Below, piece by piece: positions 23,351 through 32,627 of a stretch of 40,452 bases of DNA (positions within the stretch are counted from its first letter, which is position 1; every line of letters begins with the position of its first letter). Position numbers and translations under genes: made by a program. The notes under the pieces were generated by a model. That model was given only the letters and a program-made list of their open reading frames with translations, did not search any database and had not been told where the DNA came from. The DNA lies in contig JAIWNE010000188.1 in the NCBI GenBank assembly GCA_025331445.1, forward strand, positions 1-40,452, written 5' to 3'. The DNA comes from Blakeslea trispora. Its lineage: Eukaryota; Mucoromycota; Mucoromycetes; Mucorales; Choanephoraceae.

Positions 23351-23384
23351 TAAAAAAAAAGCAGCTTTATTGTGCAAAAAAATA

Positions 23385-24529
23385 TTACAAGTTTTCGGTA
23401 TCCAAGCTCCAAGATGGCATGCTTTGAAATTTTTTGGACTGGACACCTCTACGCTCAACATATCGTCTATGACCAACGTAGGTAGCAATGAAACGGCCAT
23501 TTCGTTTTCTGTTGTCAGCGTAACGCAAGTCATCCAACTCATCCAAAAAGGTTTCACACTATCGTAAAGTATTAAACGTCTTTCATATGTGTATACAGCT
23601 ATTTTATACTTACTTTGACACTTCTGTAGGTAGGCGCCAGTCTGAAAGGAACAGGCTTGTTCTCAGCATCAAGCTCTTCTTCTTGATCAGACATCATTTC
23701 GCTGACAAGAACAGCACTACATTCTGCTTCGGTACCATAAGCAGCACGGGTTTCGCCATTTGTCATTGAATCGCTGGTAAAAATGGCCTTATGCTTTCTG
23801 AAAGTGGCGAGTCTTTTCTTCAATACCTAATTACATGCGGTAAGTCTTTAGAATAATTTAGGCATGATTATAAATTAAGAATGACTCACCTTGTTGTTAC
23901 GGTTGCAAGCATTCTTGCGATTAATGATGCATGCCTTTTCAAATCACCTTTCTTAGCATCCTTGTCTGCTTGCTTGAGATACTTGAGTCGGTTATGCAAC
24001 ACAGATTGGACATACTTCTTGATGTTTGATTCCATCCATCTGTGTCTTCTCAACATGTTCTGCAAGTCTTCATGAACAAGAAACATGTTGGTGATTGCCT
24101 TGACATGCAGCTGGTTTGTCTTTCCCTTCATAAGGGACTCGCCCAGATCCCAACCTTGTCCTGCAAGTACACTCTCTTCACAGTCAATGATGGTTCTCTG
24201 TAGATAATACATGAGCAAAGGTATGCTTAAGTTATGTTTATTATTACTCACTCTCAATCCATGCAATTCTTCATCAGAACCAGGAAATCCATAATGACCA
24301 GAATCTTGAGCCTTGTTGACAAACATAGCCTTGAGCTCTCCATTCTCCTTGATAAGTCGGCTGATGAGCTCTTCGCTCTTTTGTTGAGCTTTCTCAACCC
24401 TTGCCAAGGTTTGCTTCGAGCTGTCTGATTCGGCGTTGGTCAGCAGTAAGAGAGCTTCCACGGTACTCTGGATGTTGACGACGAGGAGCACTGCTAGCTT
24501 GTACTTGAGGGATGTTTCTGTTAGACATG
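23385..24529 (-). pseudogene. Gene B2 (element 2): coiled-coil accessory protein, frameshifted
   Basis: Minus-strand exons 24252-24529, 23890-24197, 23614-23826 and 23385-23558. N terminus MSNRNIPQVQASSAPRRQ, then coil ADQRRIRQLEANL; a -1 shift near 24410 is needed to continue as ARVEKAQQKSEELISRLI and reach FPGSDEELHGLR. Exon 2 (308 nt, exactly the length of B1 exon 2) encodes GWDLGESLMKGK..HVKAI and again needs a -1 shift before its end. Exon 3: VLKKRLATFRKH, VSEMMSDQEEELDAENKP, APTYRSVK. Exon 4 (174 nt, as in B1): CETFLDELDDLRYADNRK, ending SLDTENL. Exon lengths 3 and 4 are in phase. Function unknown; TNPA-like DNA binding is only an analogy. Confidence 0.7.
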
Positions 24530-24603
24530 CTGCAGATAATTTTAAAAGAGTATAGAATAATAAGGGTAAGGAAGAGTTATTGCATTGTCACTAAAGTCTT
24601 TCA

Positions 24604-24611
24604 TTTATATA
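24604..24611 (-). promoter_or_regulatory. TATA box of B2
   Basis: TATATAAA on the minus strand, about 75 bp upstream of the B2 start codon. Confidence 0.5.
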
Positions 24612-24766
24612 CGTGTGCTATATTTAGCTGTCTGATCATTTTGGTTTGAAATTATTCAAGGTACGTGAGCTGAGTATAGATCGACTGCAAGTGAAATACC
24701 AATAAAAATTTTACTCGCATCGCTTTGTACTTTTTTTCCCTTTTTCTCTTTCCTTTAGCTTTCTAC

Positions 24767-25326
24767 TGGTTCATGGTAAAGTAATTTGTATTATAAAGAT
24801 ACTTAAACTAATGCAAACACTCTGGATTTGATTTCAAATAGGCAATAACTGAAAGCTATCACTACTATTGGTGCTTGTTTTAAGGTAGTCCTTTTATTTT
24901 TGTTGTTTCCATCAACACAGTCTTAATAACGCTTTTAAATATAATAGGGATTGCCTGTCTAGTAATGTAACCTGTAGATACGTTTTTGCTGCCATACTGA
25001 ATTGCCATCATGTGTTAGGGTAAGTTGCTTCTTTTGAAAAATAATCCTCTTCGCTGACGCCCTTTTTATCTAGTTGCTAAGGTCTTTATGCTTTTCCCAT
25101 GTCCTATAAAGGATCTATAATGATTGTAAAGGTAAAACTCATACTGTTTCTTTTTTTTTGTCATTCGTTTCTAACATTATTATCTATTTTACTAATAGTT
25201 GCCTGGGCTTTTCTCTTTCGTTGCCTGCTAAGAACCGCAAATGACGCTTTTTCTGTATCCAGGCGAAACTGTACTATTTTGAGGCCCCTAATACATCCTG
25301 CTCAAGGTCTCAAGGCGCAAGCGTAA
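24767..25326 (+). other. D2: spliced unit with tiny exons, divergent from B2
   Basis: TGGTTCATG followed by GTAAAG (24767-24777), then exon-like segments 24842-24884, 24948-25019, 25074-25131 and from 25199, each with AG before and GT after. Positions and lengths parallel D1 and D3. No frame stays open across the segments. It starts about 240 bp upstream of B2 and points away from it. Confidence 0.5.
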
Positions 25327-25616
25327 AAACAAAGCCCCCCATTGGCATTTGCAGTACAGGCGTCAAAAAAGTGGCTGAAGACGAAGCGAGTAAAGGTAAG
25401 TAACGGGAGGGGATCCTGGTATTGTCGAAAAATTTGCACCAATAGATCAACAGATCGTGGTAGCATTTGGAATATATATAGTAGTATTTTTTGTAAATAA
25501 ACCAATAATATAAACGAATAAGCCAATATTTTATTGCGTGATTTGAGCTATTTTTAACCATCAGTGTTCTAAAGGGCGATGTCCTAAGAAGGAAGGGGAA
25601 ATGGTCTAAATAAAAC

Positions 25617-25690
25617 ATACATCTTTAAACTAAGGTCGAATGGTAAAGAAGTGTATTTCAATAATTGTGTAATAATGTAACGTCAATTGG
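25617..25690 (+). repeat. Conserved internal block of the D-side end, element 2
   Basis: ATACATCTTTAAACTAAGGT, then GTGTATTTCAATAATTGTGT and AATAATGTAACGT; same as 36544-36611 and the reverse complement of 3000-3067. Confidence 0.8.
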
Positions 25691-25814
25691 CCTATGAGAT
25701 CTATGAAGCAAAGCGCCGATGAAAGTACAAATGGTCTAAAAAGGCAAGAGAGATTGAAAATCTATGCAAAAACAACGAATAAAAGTAAAGGATAGCATGG
25801 AGACAGACAATGAA

Positions 25815-26057
25815 ATAGTGTCAGAATCATGGCAGAATACGGCAGATCCTGCTATTATTTTTTTGGCAGTTGACAGGTGACCTCCAATGGCGACAGACAA
25901 TTTTCATCTGCATAAAAAACTGTCAGAATCTTTTCAGAATCTGCTGGTTCCTGACATTTGCAATTTCGTGGCAATCTCCGACCTCGACATCCATTTTCAG
26001 AATCTTGGTAAATCAGGCAGATTCTACCAAAAATCTGCCAAACATTTTTCTGACGTG
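25815..26057. repeat. Right subterminal repeats of element 2
   Basis: Repeats of (T)CAGAATCTG/GGCAGATTCTACC type at about 25821, 25832, 25920, 25933, 25996, 26014 and 26029, matching the core repeated at 22148 and 22250. Confidence 0.7.
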
Positions 26058-26080
26058 GTTCACTACAGGGAAATGAAATT

Positions 26081-26135
26081 TGACCCCTTTAACCGACTAA
26101 ATTTTTTGTCGGTTTTATGTCGGTTAAAGGGGTCA
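26081..26135. repeat. Perfect 17-bp subterminal hairpin of element 3
   Basis: TGACCCCTTTAACCGAC at 26081-26097 is the exact reverse complement of 26119-26135; a third partial GTCGGTT lies in the loop at 26109. Confidence 0.9.
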
Positions 26136-26160
26136 TTTTAAGCAGTAAAATGTATTTTTA

Positions 26161-26232
26161 TGAAAAATGGTCAAAACTGAACGAAATTTGACGCAGTAAT
26201 GTCTGTAACTATATAGAATATATCTATGTAAG
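26161..26232 (+). repeat. A-side conserved internal block, element 3
   Basis: GAAAAATGGTCAAAACTGAACG..TAACTATATAGAATATATC; counterpart of 37094-37162 and of the minus strand of 9430-9515. Confidence 0.75.
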
Positions 26233-26824
26233 AAGATTGTTGTTTTTACTACCATTTTCTATGCGTTTAGAAGCATTCAATTTGAACATTTTTCGACTCT
26301 AATTTAAGAACCGCCATTTTTAACAAAATCCAGTTTTTTTATTGTGACCACTTTAAATTTTTTTTAAAAAAGATGTTGATATTTTTAACCAATAAAAAGG
26401 CATTTAATTTTCTAAATCGCTTCGCATTCTGATTTAAACAGCGCGCAGCTGAGCTTCAACAATATTTTTGATTCATGACAAATTAGGAAGGCATTATGTC
26501 TAAAATAAGAGCAGAAGGAATGATTAGAACAGCTTACAAATTACTGGTATAGTTTCGGAAGTGTTGATATGCATATTTAACTGAATAAAAAATCAAGCAG
26601 TATCGACGTATGTCAAGCTTTAGAATATGTCTTCCTTTAATAATTGTTGACAGAAAGGAACTAAACATTGAAGAAGAATCTTCATTAGCCAAAAACAATG
26701 CTTCCGATCAATGAATTCTAAGCAAAAAGACTTTTGATTTGTCTACATTCAAGGAACAAATGAAATTCTGTGCAATCTTTTTGATTAGTAACAAAGTGGT
26801 GGCAGTTCAAACAAAAGAAAAAGA

Positions 26825-26832
26825 TATAAAAG
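26825..26832 (+). promoter_or_regulatory. TATA box of A3
   Basis: TATAAAAG 62 bp upstream of the A3 start codon. Confidence 0.55.
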
Positions 26833-26893
26833 ACAAGCAGAAAAAAAAAATAAAACTACTATCCATCTCACTTTCTATTTGATTTACCTTAAA

Positions 26894-29295
26894 ATGCCTT
26901 CTATGCCTACTAGAAACACTTTAATCTACTGTTTTTGTGACATCTGCAAACACAGACCTGAAGAGGCCAAGTTTATCAAGCCTTCTACCCATCGTTCTCA
27001 TAAAATTCACAACAAGTATGAGAAGATGCCCTATCAACAATGGCTTGAAATCAATAGTAAGTGATCTATCTCTGATCCAGCCCATTCACATTTAATTCTA
27101 ATTCTTTACCTCTCAATCCATAGAGAACTCAATCAACAGACGTACTCCGCATTTCCTTAATCCAACAACTGAGTTGGCTGAACAACCATCAAACTCTGGT
27201 AAATTTGTTAAACTGTGATGTCTGCATAAAGAGAAAGAACTGACAAAATTATTTTCAATAGATCCAATGCAAATCGATGAAGTTGAAGAACCTGTCAATG
27301 CTTCTACTGTGCCTGAGCCTGTAACTGAAACTGTGTCTGAGCCTGAGTCTGAGCCTGCAACTCCAACTGAGTCCGAGCCTGAGTCTGCTACACCTTCTGA
27401 ATTTGATCTTCGATGTAAGTAGTTCTATAACAGCTGTTTTAGTACAAGTAGTCTAATACCAACTCGTATCTTTTCTCAACTTAGCTGATAAACTTCCTCG
27501 AAGCCCTTCTTCTAAGATCCTCTTTCAGCTGGTTACTGACATGTTTAACAACAGCACTCCTCGTCACCAGATCGAAAAGTACATGGAAGATCTTAACCGC
27601 CTGTTAGAAATCCAAAACGATCTATTCCGCTTTTCAAGAACATTGGCAACGTTCTTGAAAAGAAGCCAGCTTTTCAAACTGAGTAATGATGGTATTAAGT
27701 ACTATAATGTTTGTACCAGCTGTCACCATCTCTACGAACAAAAGAACCAGCCTGGAGGCGAGGATATTGTTTGCAATCAAGACTTACAAAATGCAGTATT
27801 CAAGCCAAATAAGTCTGGAAGATACTGTACAGGCAAAGTGTATGACTACGATTACACGAGAGAGGTTGCAAGACTTGTGCCTCAAAAAGAGTATCCATAC
27901 TGCTCAATCATTTCCACACTCGAAAAATTCTTTCTGCGCCAAGGTTTTGCTGACCAGATCAACGAATGGAGAAGACGTGAGACTGTTCCTGGCTACATGC
28001 TTGACATTTACGATGGTACTGGTTTCGCTGAGTTCAAGGCACTTCCAAACGATCTTCTTCCTTTTGCTTTCCTCGGTGACTACAACCTGCTCCTCACTCT
28101 GAACGTTGACTGGTTTGGTCCATTTAGTGCCCATTATAGTGTAGGGTGTATATACCTCACTATACAGAACTTACCTAAAGCCAACGGCCGTGACCTCAAG
28201 AAGAATATGGTACTCGTGGGAGTCATCCCTGGTCCTCAAGAACCTCCAACCACTGCATTCAATCATTACCTGAAGCCATTGGTGAATGAGTTGCTCGTGT
28301 TGTTGCATGGTGTGGAGATGACGATGGTAATGAAAGATGGCTCGGTTGTTAAGAACAACGTAAGGGCGTGCCTGGCTACAATCTGTTCGGATCTTCCAGC
28401 AACAAAAAAACTAGCAAGTAGTATGTCCTTCAATAGTAATTTCGGTTGTCACTTGCGTCATACGCAGTTTCCTCATTTTGCAGAACCTGGCAACCAAAGA
28501 AACTATTGCAACTGGAATTGTGACACTTGGAGAAGAAGAACTAATGAGGAAACAAGGGCAAGCTCTCGTGCTTGGTAGAAGGCTGACACAGCAAAGAAAA
28601 GAAAGGAGTTAGAGCAAGCAAGTGGTGTTCGTTTTTCGGTGCTTTTTAAGTTGCCTTACTTCTCCTACGACCTGTTGGCTATTGAGCCTATGCACGTTCT
28701 ATACTTGGGTGCTGCCAAAACTTCTCTGATTAAAATGATGCCGGAAGATGCTTATCTGAAGGTCCAACAAATCATGCAATATCATATGGATTTTAATCCC
28801 CAAGCTCCTGGCAATCCTATGTCAAAAAAAATTACTAAAACTGGGTTCCCATATGTCAAAGCAGTCGAATTTAAAGATTTCATGACCTCTATGGCCCATG
28901 CTCTCCTTTGTCCTCCCGCTCTTGATGCCTCTGTTTACATGCACATGATGGAGTTGATCCATGCTCTCCGAATTCTAGATTCTGGTGTTATAAAAATTGC
29001 TGATATTGATGTAGTTCACACTCATCTCTTAAACTTTGCCAAAAAATATAAACAAGCCTACGGCTCTGAATCTGTTCCGCCCAATTTTCATTTTATGCTG
29101 CATCTCCACGATTGCATGCGCAAATGGGGTCCAGTCTCTTGCTTTTGAGCGTTTAACTTTGAAAGAAACAACCTCTTTCTTAAAAATGTAAAAACAAATC
29201 ACAAGCATGGTTTCGAGAAAACATACATGCGTAAAATGCAAGCAATAATCTTCTCTAACGATGCTGGCATCACCTCCTTAGATAAACTCTCCTAA
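26894..29295 (+). pseudogene. Gene A3 (element 3): Tnp2/Transposase_21 CACTA transposase with two nonsense codons
   Basis: Exons 26894-27056, 27124-27198, 27262-27414 and 27485-29295, all in phase, 733 codons. The 75-nt exon 2 equals that of A1. N terminus has YCFCDICKHRP, the CxCxxC motif. Exon 3 is a Glu/Pro repeat tract (EPESEP). Exon 4: NVCTSCHHLY and further cysteines, EKFFLRQGFADQINEW, TLNVDWFGPF (D at about residue 339), YLTIQNLP, VGVIPGPQEPP, CSDLPATKK (D at about 432), LAIEPMHVLYLG, PNFHFMLHLHDCMRKWGPVSCF, then TGA where A1 has TGG, then NFERNNLFLKN. Stops are TAG 28576-28578 and TGA 29146-29148; the second cuts off the conserved FERNN Glu. Otherwise well preserved, suggesting recent loss of function. 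Catalytic residues assigned by pattern. Confidence 0.85.
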
Positions 29296-29905
29296 TTGCT
29301 TCTTTTTTCTATTGTTATTATCGATCTACATATACTTATCAATATCATTAAAAAAATTTTAGAATAAAAACAAAAAAAACTTAACATATTTGCTTACATT
29401 ATTATCACGTTTATTTTCTACTGCCTATGCATACCAAGTTTATGGTTGATTTACTACGCGTAGTTTATGGTTTGTCATGCCTATTGAAGATGCAACATTA
29501 AAAAAAGCTAATACATAAAAAAAGAAATCAAAAAAATCAAAAGAAACTAAACTAAAACTAAACTTCTGCTCCAAATTTAAACAGAGCGTGATACGTTCCT
29601 ACCATTTTTGGTTTATATTTTGTTTGTTAAAATTGTCTTTTGCCTGTAACGTAACAGTGTTGGCATAATGTTATACACCAATAACTGTAAGATCTGGAAA
29701 TCTACCAATAGCTTTTAGCCCTATCTCAATTATATCAGTTAAAGTTTTGTAGTTTTTCGAATGGTAGTGCCAAAAGAGGGTTGTGTCACCATGCTGATAA
29801 TCAATCGATAGTATCCAACTAAATCAAGACATTTAGAGCATCAATCATATTCATTTGTTTTTTATTAGAAATACTTTTCTTTCATATATATCAAACAACT
29901 ACGAA
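29296..29905. other. Spacer between A3 and C3
   Basis: AT-rich; no gene seen. Presumably the A3 3' end and the C3 promoter. Confidence 0.5.
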
Positions 29906-30649
29906 ATGAGCCAAATCACAGAAAACAACAACAACAATATCATTCAAACAAGTGAAGATTTGTTGCAAGATCAGGGTATCATAGAACCTGGTATTCCTTA
30001 TACATTAGGTGACATGATTAAGTACTCACAAAAAGGTGGAAATCCTATGGGCTTTGAATCCATGACCAGGGACGGTAGAGTGCCTCTCACTTGGGCCCGA
30101 GGGGCTCCTAAGCACTTGAAACCAGAACACTTTCAATGTTTGGTTGAATATTACGGAAGACAATACAGTACACCGATTGTCGTTATCAACAATGTCAAAA
30201 AATTCAAAAAGATTGATGTGCTTGGATCCACTTACAGTTCTAGACTAACAGGAAGCAATGTTGGCATCGATTTCAATGCCTTTCACCAGGATGATTTCGA
30301 AAACGATGATTTGGAAGGTGTCAATATAACAGACACTACCGAGCATCTCCGTGCTGGATCAGTCGATTACTTTTTTTGTCATCAGGCACAGTTTGTTGAT
30401 AGCAATGGCAAAACATGCTACTTGAACCACTACTTTGCTTTTGTCCACTGGTTCAAGAATCCTCGTACCGGTAAAGAAGATTTATCTCAGTATAATGGAC
30501 CTTATATGCGTCCTTTTCGGTGTGAATACGAAAATGTTAGTTCCTATTCAATTTTACCAGTACAAAAAATGAATTCACTAGTTCACATGTTGAATACACC
30601 TTTCACAGATATCACTGTCGTTGTTGATTTACCAAATAAAATTATGTAA
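29906..30649 (+). CDS. Gene C3 (element 3): intact stand-alone C-domain protein
   Basis: A single open frame of 247 aa from ATG 29906 (MSQITENNNNN); an upstream in-frame ATG at 29855 would add 17 residues but lacks support in C2. No signal peptide or membrane segment. Low-complexity Asn N terminus, then the conserved domain: GNPMGFESMTRDGRVPLTW, HFQCLVEYYGRQY, KKIDVLGSTYSSRLTGSNVG, acidic linker DDFENDDLEGV, EHLRAGSVDYFFCHQAQF, NHYFAFVHWFKNPRTGKED, MRPFRCEYENVSSYSILPVQ, and a final DLPNKIM. This is the best-preserved family member here and gives the reference sequence for the others. In A0 and A' an equivalent domain is fused to the transposase, so C probably works with A (inference from fusion). 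It might correspond to the DUF4216-like C-terminal domain of plant CACTA transposases; not testable here. Ends 57 bp from the B3 stop. Confidence 0.85.
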   Translation: MSQITENNNNNIIQTSEDLLQDQGIIEPGIPYTLGDMIKYSQKGGNPMGFESMTRDGRVPLTWARGAPKHLKPEHFQCLVEYYGRQYSTPIVVINNVKKFKKIDVLGSTYSSRLTGSNVGIDFNAFHQDDFENDDLEGVNITDTTEHLRAGSVDYFFCHQAQFVDSNGKTCYLNHYFAFVHWFKNPRTGKEDLSQYNGPYMRPFRCEYENVSSYSILPVQKMNSLVHMLNTPFTDITVVVDLPNKIM

Positions 30650-30706
30650 CAAACAAAGGATGATTTTTTTTACAAAGTATTTACTACAACAGATTTAAGA
30701 AATGGC

Positions 30707-30873
30707 TCAAACAGAACTACTAAAAATCGCCCATGTTGGCAAAGCAGCAAGTGTTTCAGAAGTAATGGTGTGTGATTCCTTCCGAATTCTTGAACCAATC
30801 TTGGTGGGTATAAATCGATGCTTTCTGGCTTTTGTGTTGGCGTTGCGAATTGCATCCAACTCATCAAAAAACT
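30707..30873 (-). pseudogene. B3 C-terminal exon fragment (element 3)
   Basis: The minus-strand frame reads FFDELDAIRNANTKARKHRF, continues to LAALPTWAIFSSSV and ends with TGA at 30707-30709. It matches B1 and B2 exon 4 (TLDHLRHVDNRK, LPEWAID). Its 5' side abuts the left Merlin terminus. The start of B3 is 4.4 kb away, at 35298-35476; the exons in between are absent. Confidence 0.75.
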
Positions 30874-31059
30874 AGGGTTAAAAGAGGGCCTGTGCACACT
30901 GGTAATTTTTTGTGCTTGTATGATAGATATAAGTATTAAAAGTATTGTGAAACAACTCTGCCACTTTAGGAAGGTCTAGTTCTCGAGATAATCAACATCT
31001 TGTAAAAGTCACGTGACTAAATTAGGTTAAATTAATTTGTAATTTTTCTTAACATTTAA

Positions 31060-31130
31060 ATTATCTGTAGTATTATTGGTAGATCGTCAGTACGTAAGAC
31101 GAAAGGTCGCCTGTTTGACTCTTGCTTTTT
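31060..31130 (+). other. tRNA-like (Arg-type) Pol III module, left arm
   Basis: TAGTATTATTGGTAGATC resembles a tRNA A box and D arm; CGTC..GACG forms an anticodon stem whose loop would hold ACG; AAGGTCGCCTGTTTGACTC resembles a variable loop and B box (GTTCGANTC), followed by T5. Stems are imperfect, so it is tRNA-derived and probably not a working tRNA. Confidence 0.4.
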
Positions 31131-31514
31131 GCAAAAAAAAAATTTTGAGATTTTTAAAAAAAATACCTTTGCATCTGTCGAAGGGCATGAGCTGGTCACA
31201 TAAGTCAAATGAGAGCTATCAAATTCACTTGGAGAAGGAAATAAATAGATAATGATGGACCGATTAGACTAAAAGGTTTAAGTGATGAGCATCAGGTTTC
31301 CAACATGAAATATAAAAATAAAGTGATGCATAAAGAAAAACAATTAACTGATGGGTACAATGATTTCAATTACAAAAAAAGGATAACAATTACACGGGAA
31401 TAAGAATGTCAAACATGTCAAAACACAATAAGGCTTAAAGAAATTAAGAAAAATAATAATAAATTGCTATGAATTTTCCAAACCTGACATCACCTATTAC
31501 TTTAAATTCGATAA

Positions 31515-31553
31515 TGACGTCTACACAGTTGACGTCAACGGCTTACTGACGTA
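31515..31553 (+). promoter_or_regulatory. Triple TGACGTC (CRE/bZIP-like) cluster, left arm
   Basis: TGACGTCT at 31515, TGACGTCA at 31530 (inside TTGACGTCAA) and TGACGTA at 31547, spaced 15 and 17 bp. TGACGTCA is the known site of CREB/ATF-type bZIP factors. About 210-250 bp before the 151-aa ORF. Confidence 0.55.
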
Positions 31554-31602
31554 TTCTACTTTTATTATGTCACAAAAAATTTCTATGAGTCATCAATTAA
31601 AA

Positions 31603-31635
31603 GTCACATTGATCACTAATTACTTGAAATGTGAC
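31603..31635. repeat. 8-bp inverted repeat upstream of the 151-aa ORF
   Basis: GTCACATT at 31603-31610 and AATGTGAC at 31628-31635, a possible dimer-binding site or hairpin. Confidence 0.5.
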
Positions 31636-31690
31636 CGCTCAATAGAAAATTTTGGACTGCCTTTTTATAAATTTTATTCTCAGAAAATAG

Positions 31691-31698
31691 TATAAATA
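31691..31698 (+). promoter_or_regulatory. TATA box, Merlin left arm
   Basis: TATAAATA 71 bp upstream of the ATG at 31762, followed by a pyrimidine-rich leader. Confidence 0.65.
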
Positions 31699-31761
31699 GG
31701 AGAGTTTTTTCTTTTCTTTTTCTTTTCTTTATCTCTTTCGCATTATATTCTATTTTTTCAA

Positions 31762-32217
31762 ATGAATTACTTTCGCAACTCTGTCTCTGGTCCCGAGGTT
31801 ATTGATCTTATCTCAAGTTCGTCTTGCGAGGATGTTTCTATGTCATCTTCATCAGCCGCTTTGACTGAAGAGGGATCGGAATACGTAGGTACTGTTGGAA
31901 CTCATGCTCGTTCTCTTGGTCGACCTGTTAGAGTAACTCGTGGTGGTCTTCCTTCCTCTTTTTTGTCGCCTCCTGGTTCTGTTTTCCAACATGAAATGGG
32001 TTCCCAGATGTCTGAGGTTGAGCTCGATGACGCCTTAAGCGAAGATCAGTTAGAAGAAGAGCCCAACGTCACCCTATCTGGACGAGAAATTCCTGTTCCC
32101 TTGCCTGTTGAGGAGCTTCCTGAAGTGATTGCATTTGCAAGACACCCTATTATCAAACCATTGCCCTATGAGGATCTTGTGCGTGACTTGCAAACCGAAA
32201 CTGATATGATTGAATAA
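31762..32217 (+). CDS. 151-aa acidic protein of Merlin element, left copy
   Basis: Complete ORF with ATG, a TATA box and CRE-like sites upstream. Ser-rich N terminus (SSSSCEDVSMSSSSAALTEE), a basic Gly/Arg segment (HARSLGRPVRVTRGG), then an acidic half (EVELDDALSEDQLEEEP) and a Pro/Leu-rich end. No known domain, no membrane segment. Identical in protein sequence to the copy at 33956-34411. In this truncated arm it has no downstream transposase, yet it and its promoter are whole. It could be a separate accessory protein or the first exon of the transposase gene whose splice junction I cannot resolve: the TAA after ..TDMIE lies before any good donor. Confidence 0.6.
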   Translation: MNYFRNSVSGPEVIDLISSSSCEDVSMSSSSAALTEEGSEYVGTVGTHARSLGRPVRVTRGGLPSSFLSPPGSVFQHEMGSQMSEVELDDALSEDQLEEEPNVTLSGREIPVPLPVEELPEVIAFARHPIIKPLPYEDLVRDLQTETDMIE

Positions 32218-32311
32218 GTTTATTTAACATTACAACTACATAGTTCTAACTTTTGAGTAGATTTTTTGTTCGTCACCGCATTATTTACAACTTTAGTGAT
32301 CTAGTTTATTG

Positions 32312-32338
32312 GGTTAAAAGGGGGCCTGTGCACACTGG
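32312..32338 (+). repeat. Inner terminal inverted repeat of full Merlin copy
   Basis: 27 bp, begins GGTTAAAAGGGGGCC; directly follows the broken end (CTAGTTTATTG) of the left arm. Confidence 0.9.
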
Positions 32339-32483
32339 GCCCAAATTTGTAATATGTTGTAGCCGGAGCTTCAAAACCTATAATCTGAAAGTTTCCAAAT
32401 ATGGTAATCAATATTGACAGAGTTCTGACCATTTAAAAATTTAAGCGGGGGTATATAATAACACTTGTTTCCATTAAAATTTT

Positions 32484-32555
32484 GCTTGTCTTAGTGTAGT
32501 GGTATACTCCACAACTTGAAAACGTTAGGTTGCCAGTTCAATACACGGTGGTTAC
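32484..32555 (+). other. tRNA-like (Phe-type) Pol III module at the Merlin 3' end
   Basis: TTAGTGTAGTGGTATACTCC fits a tRNA A box/D arm; TTGAAAA looks like an anticodon loop with GAA; GGTTGCCAGTTCAATAC resembles the variable loop and B box. The anticodon stem is imperfect. It points into the element, opposite to the Arg-like module of the other end. Confidence 0.4.
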
Positions 32556-32627
32556 AAGTTAAGTATTTACTGATTTTTAGGCAAAAGTAACAATTTATTT
32601 TGAAATATAAGAAAAAAAGGAATTTTA

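Larger units (their letters stand above)
22130..26057 (+). mobile_element. Element 2: CACTA-family copy lacking the transposase gene
   Basis: Carries C2 (plus), B2 (minus) and D2 (plus) in the same order as element 3. Both sides bear TCAGAATCTGACA-type repeats (22139-22260 and about 25820-26040), so they are two ends of one element. The right end is proposed at 26057, where the minus strand reads CACGTCAGAAAAA, a diverged form of the family terminus CACTACAG; element 3 begins three bases later. The left boundary is uncertain: I see no clear CACTAC there. There is no trace of gene A between the left repeats and C2, only about 300 bp, so it was a non-autonomous deletion derivative or lost its left part. 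Confidence 0.65.
30876..32311 (+). mobile_element. Truncated Merlin copy (left arm)
   Basis: Starts with the terminal repeat GGTTAAAAGAGGGCCTGTGC and carries the complete 5' region of the element including the 151-aa ORF. It stops at 32311, a few codons after the transposase reading frame begins, exactly where the inner terminal repeat of the full copy starts. It encodes no transposase. Confidence 0.9.

Noticed and set aside
31060..31130. Functional tRNA gene
   Set aside because: A and B boxes are recognisable but T-arm and acceptor pairing fail; described as tRNA-like only.
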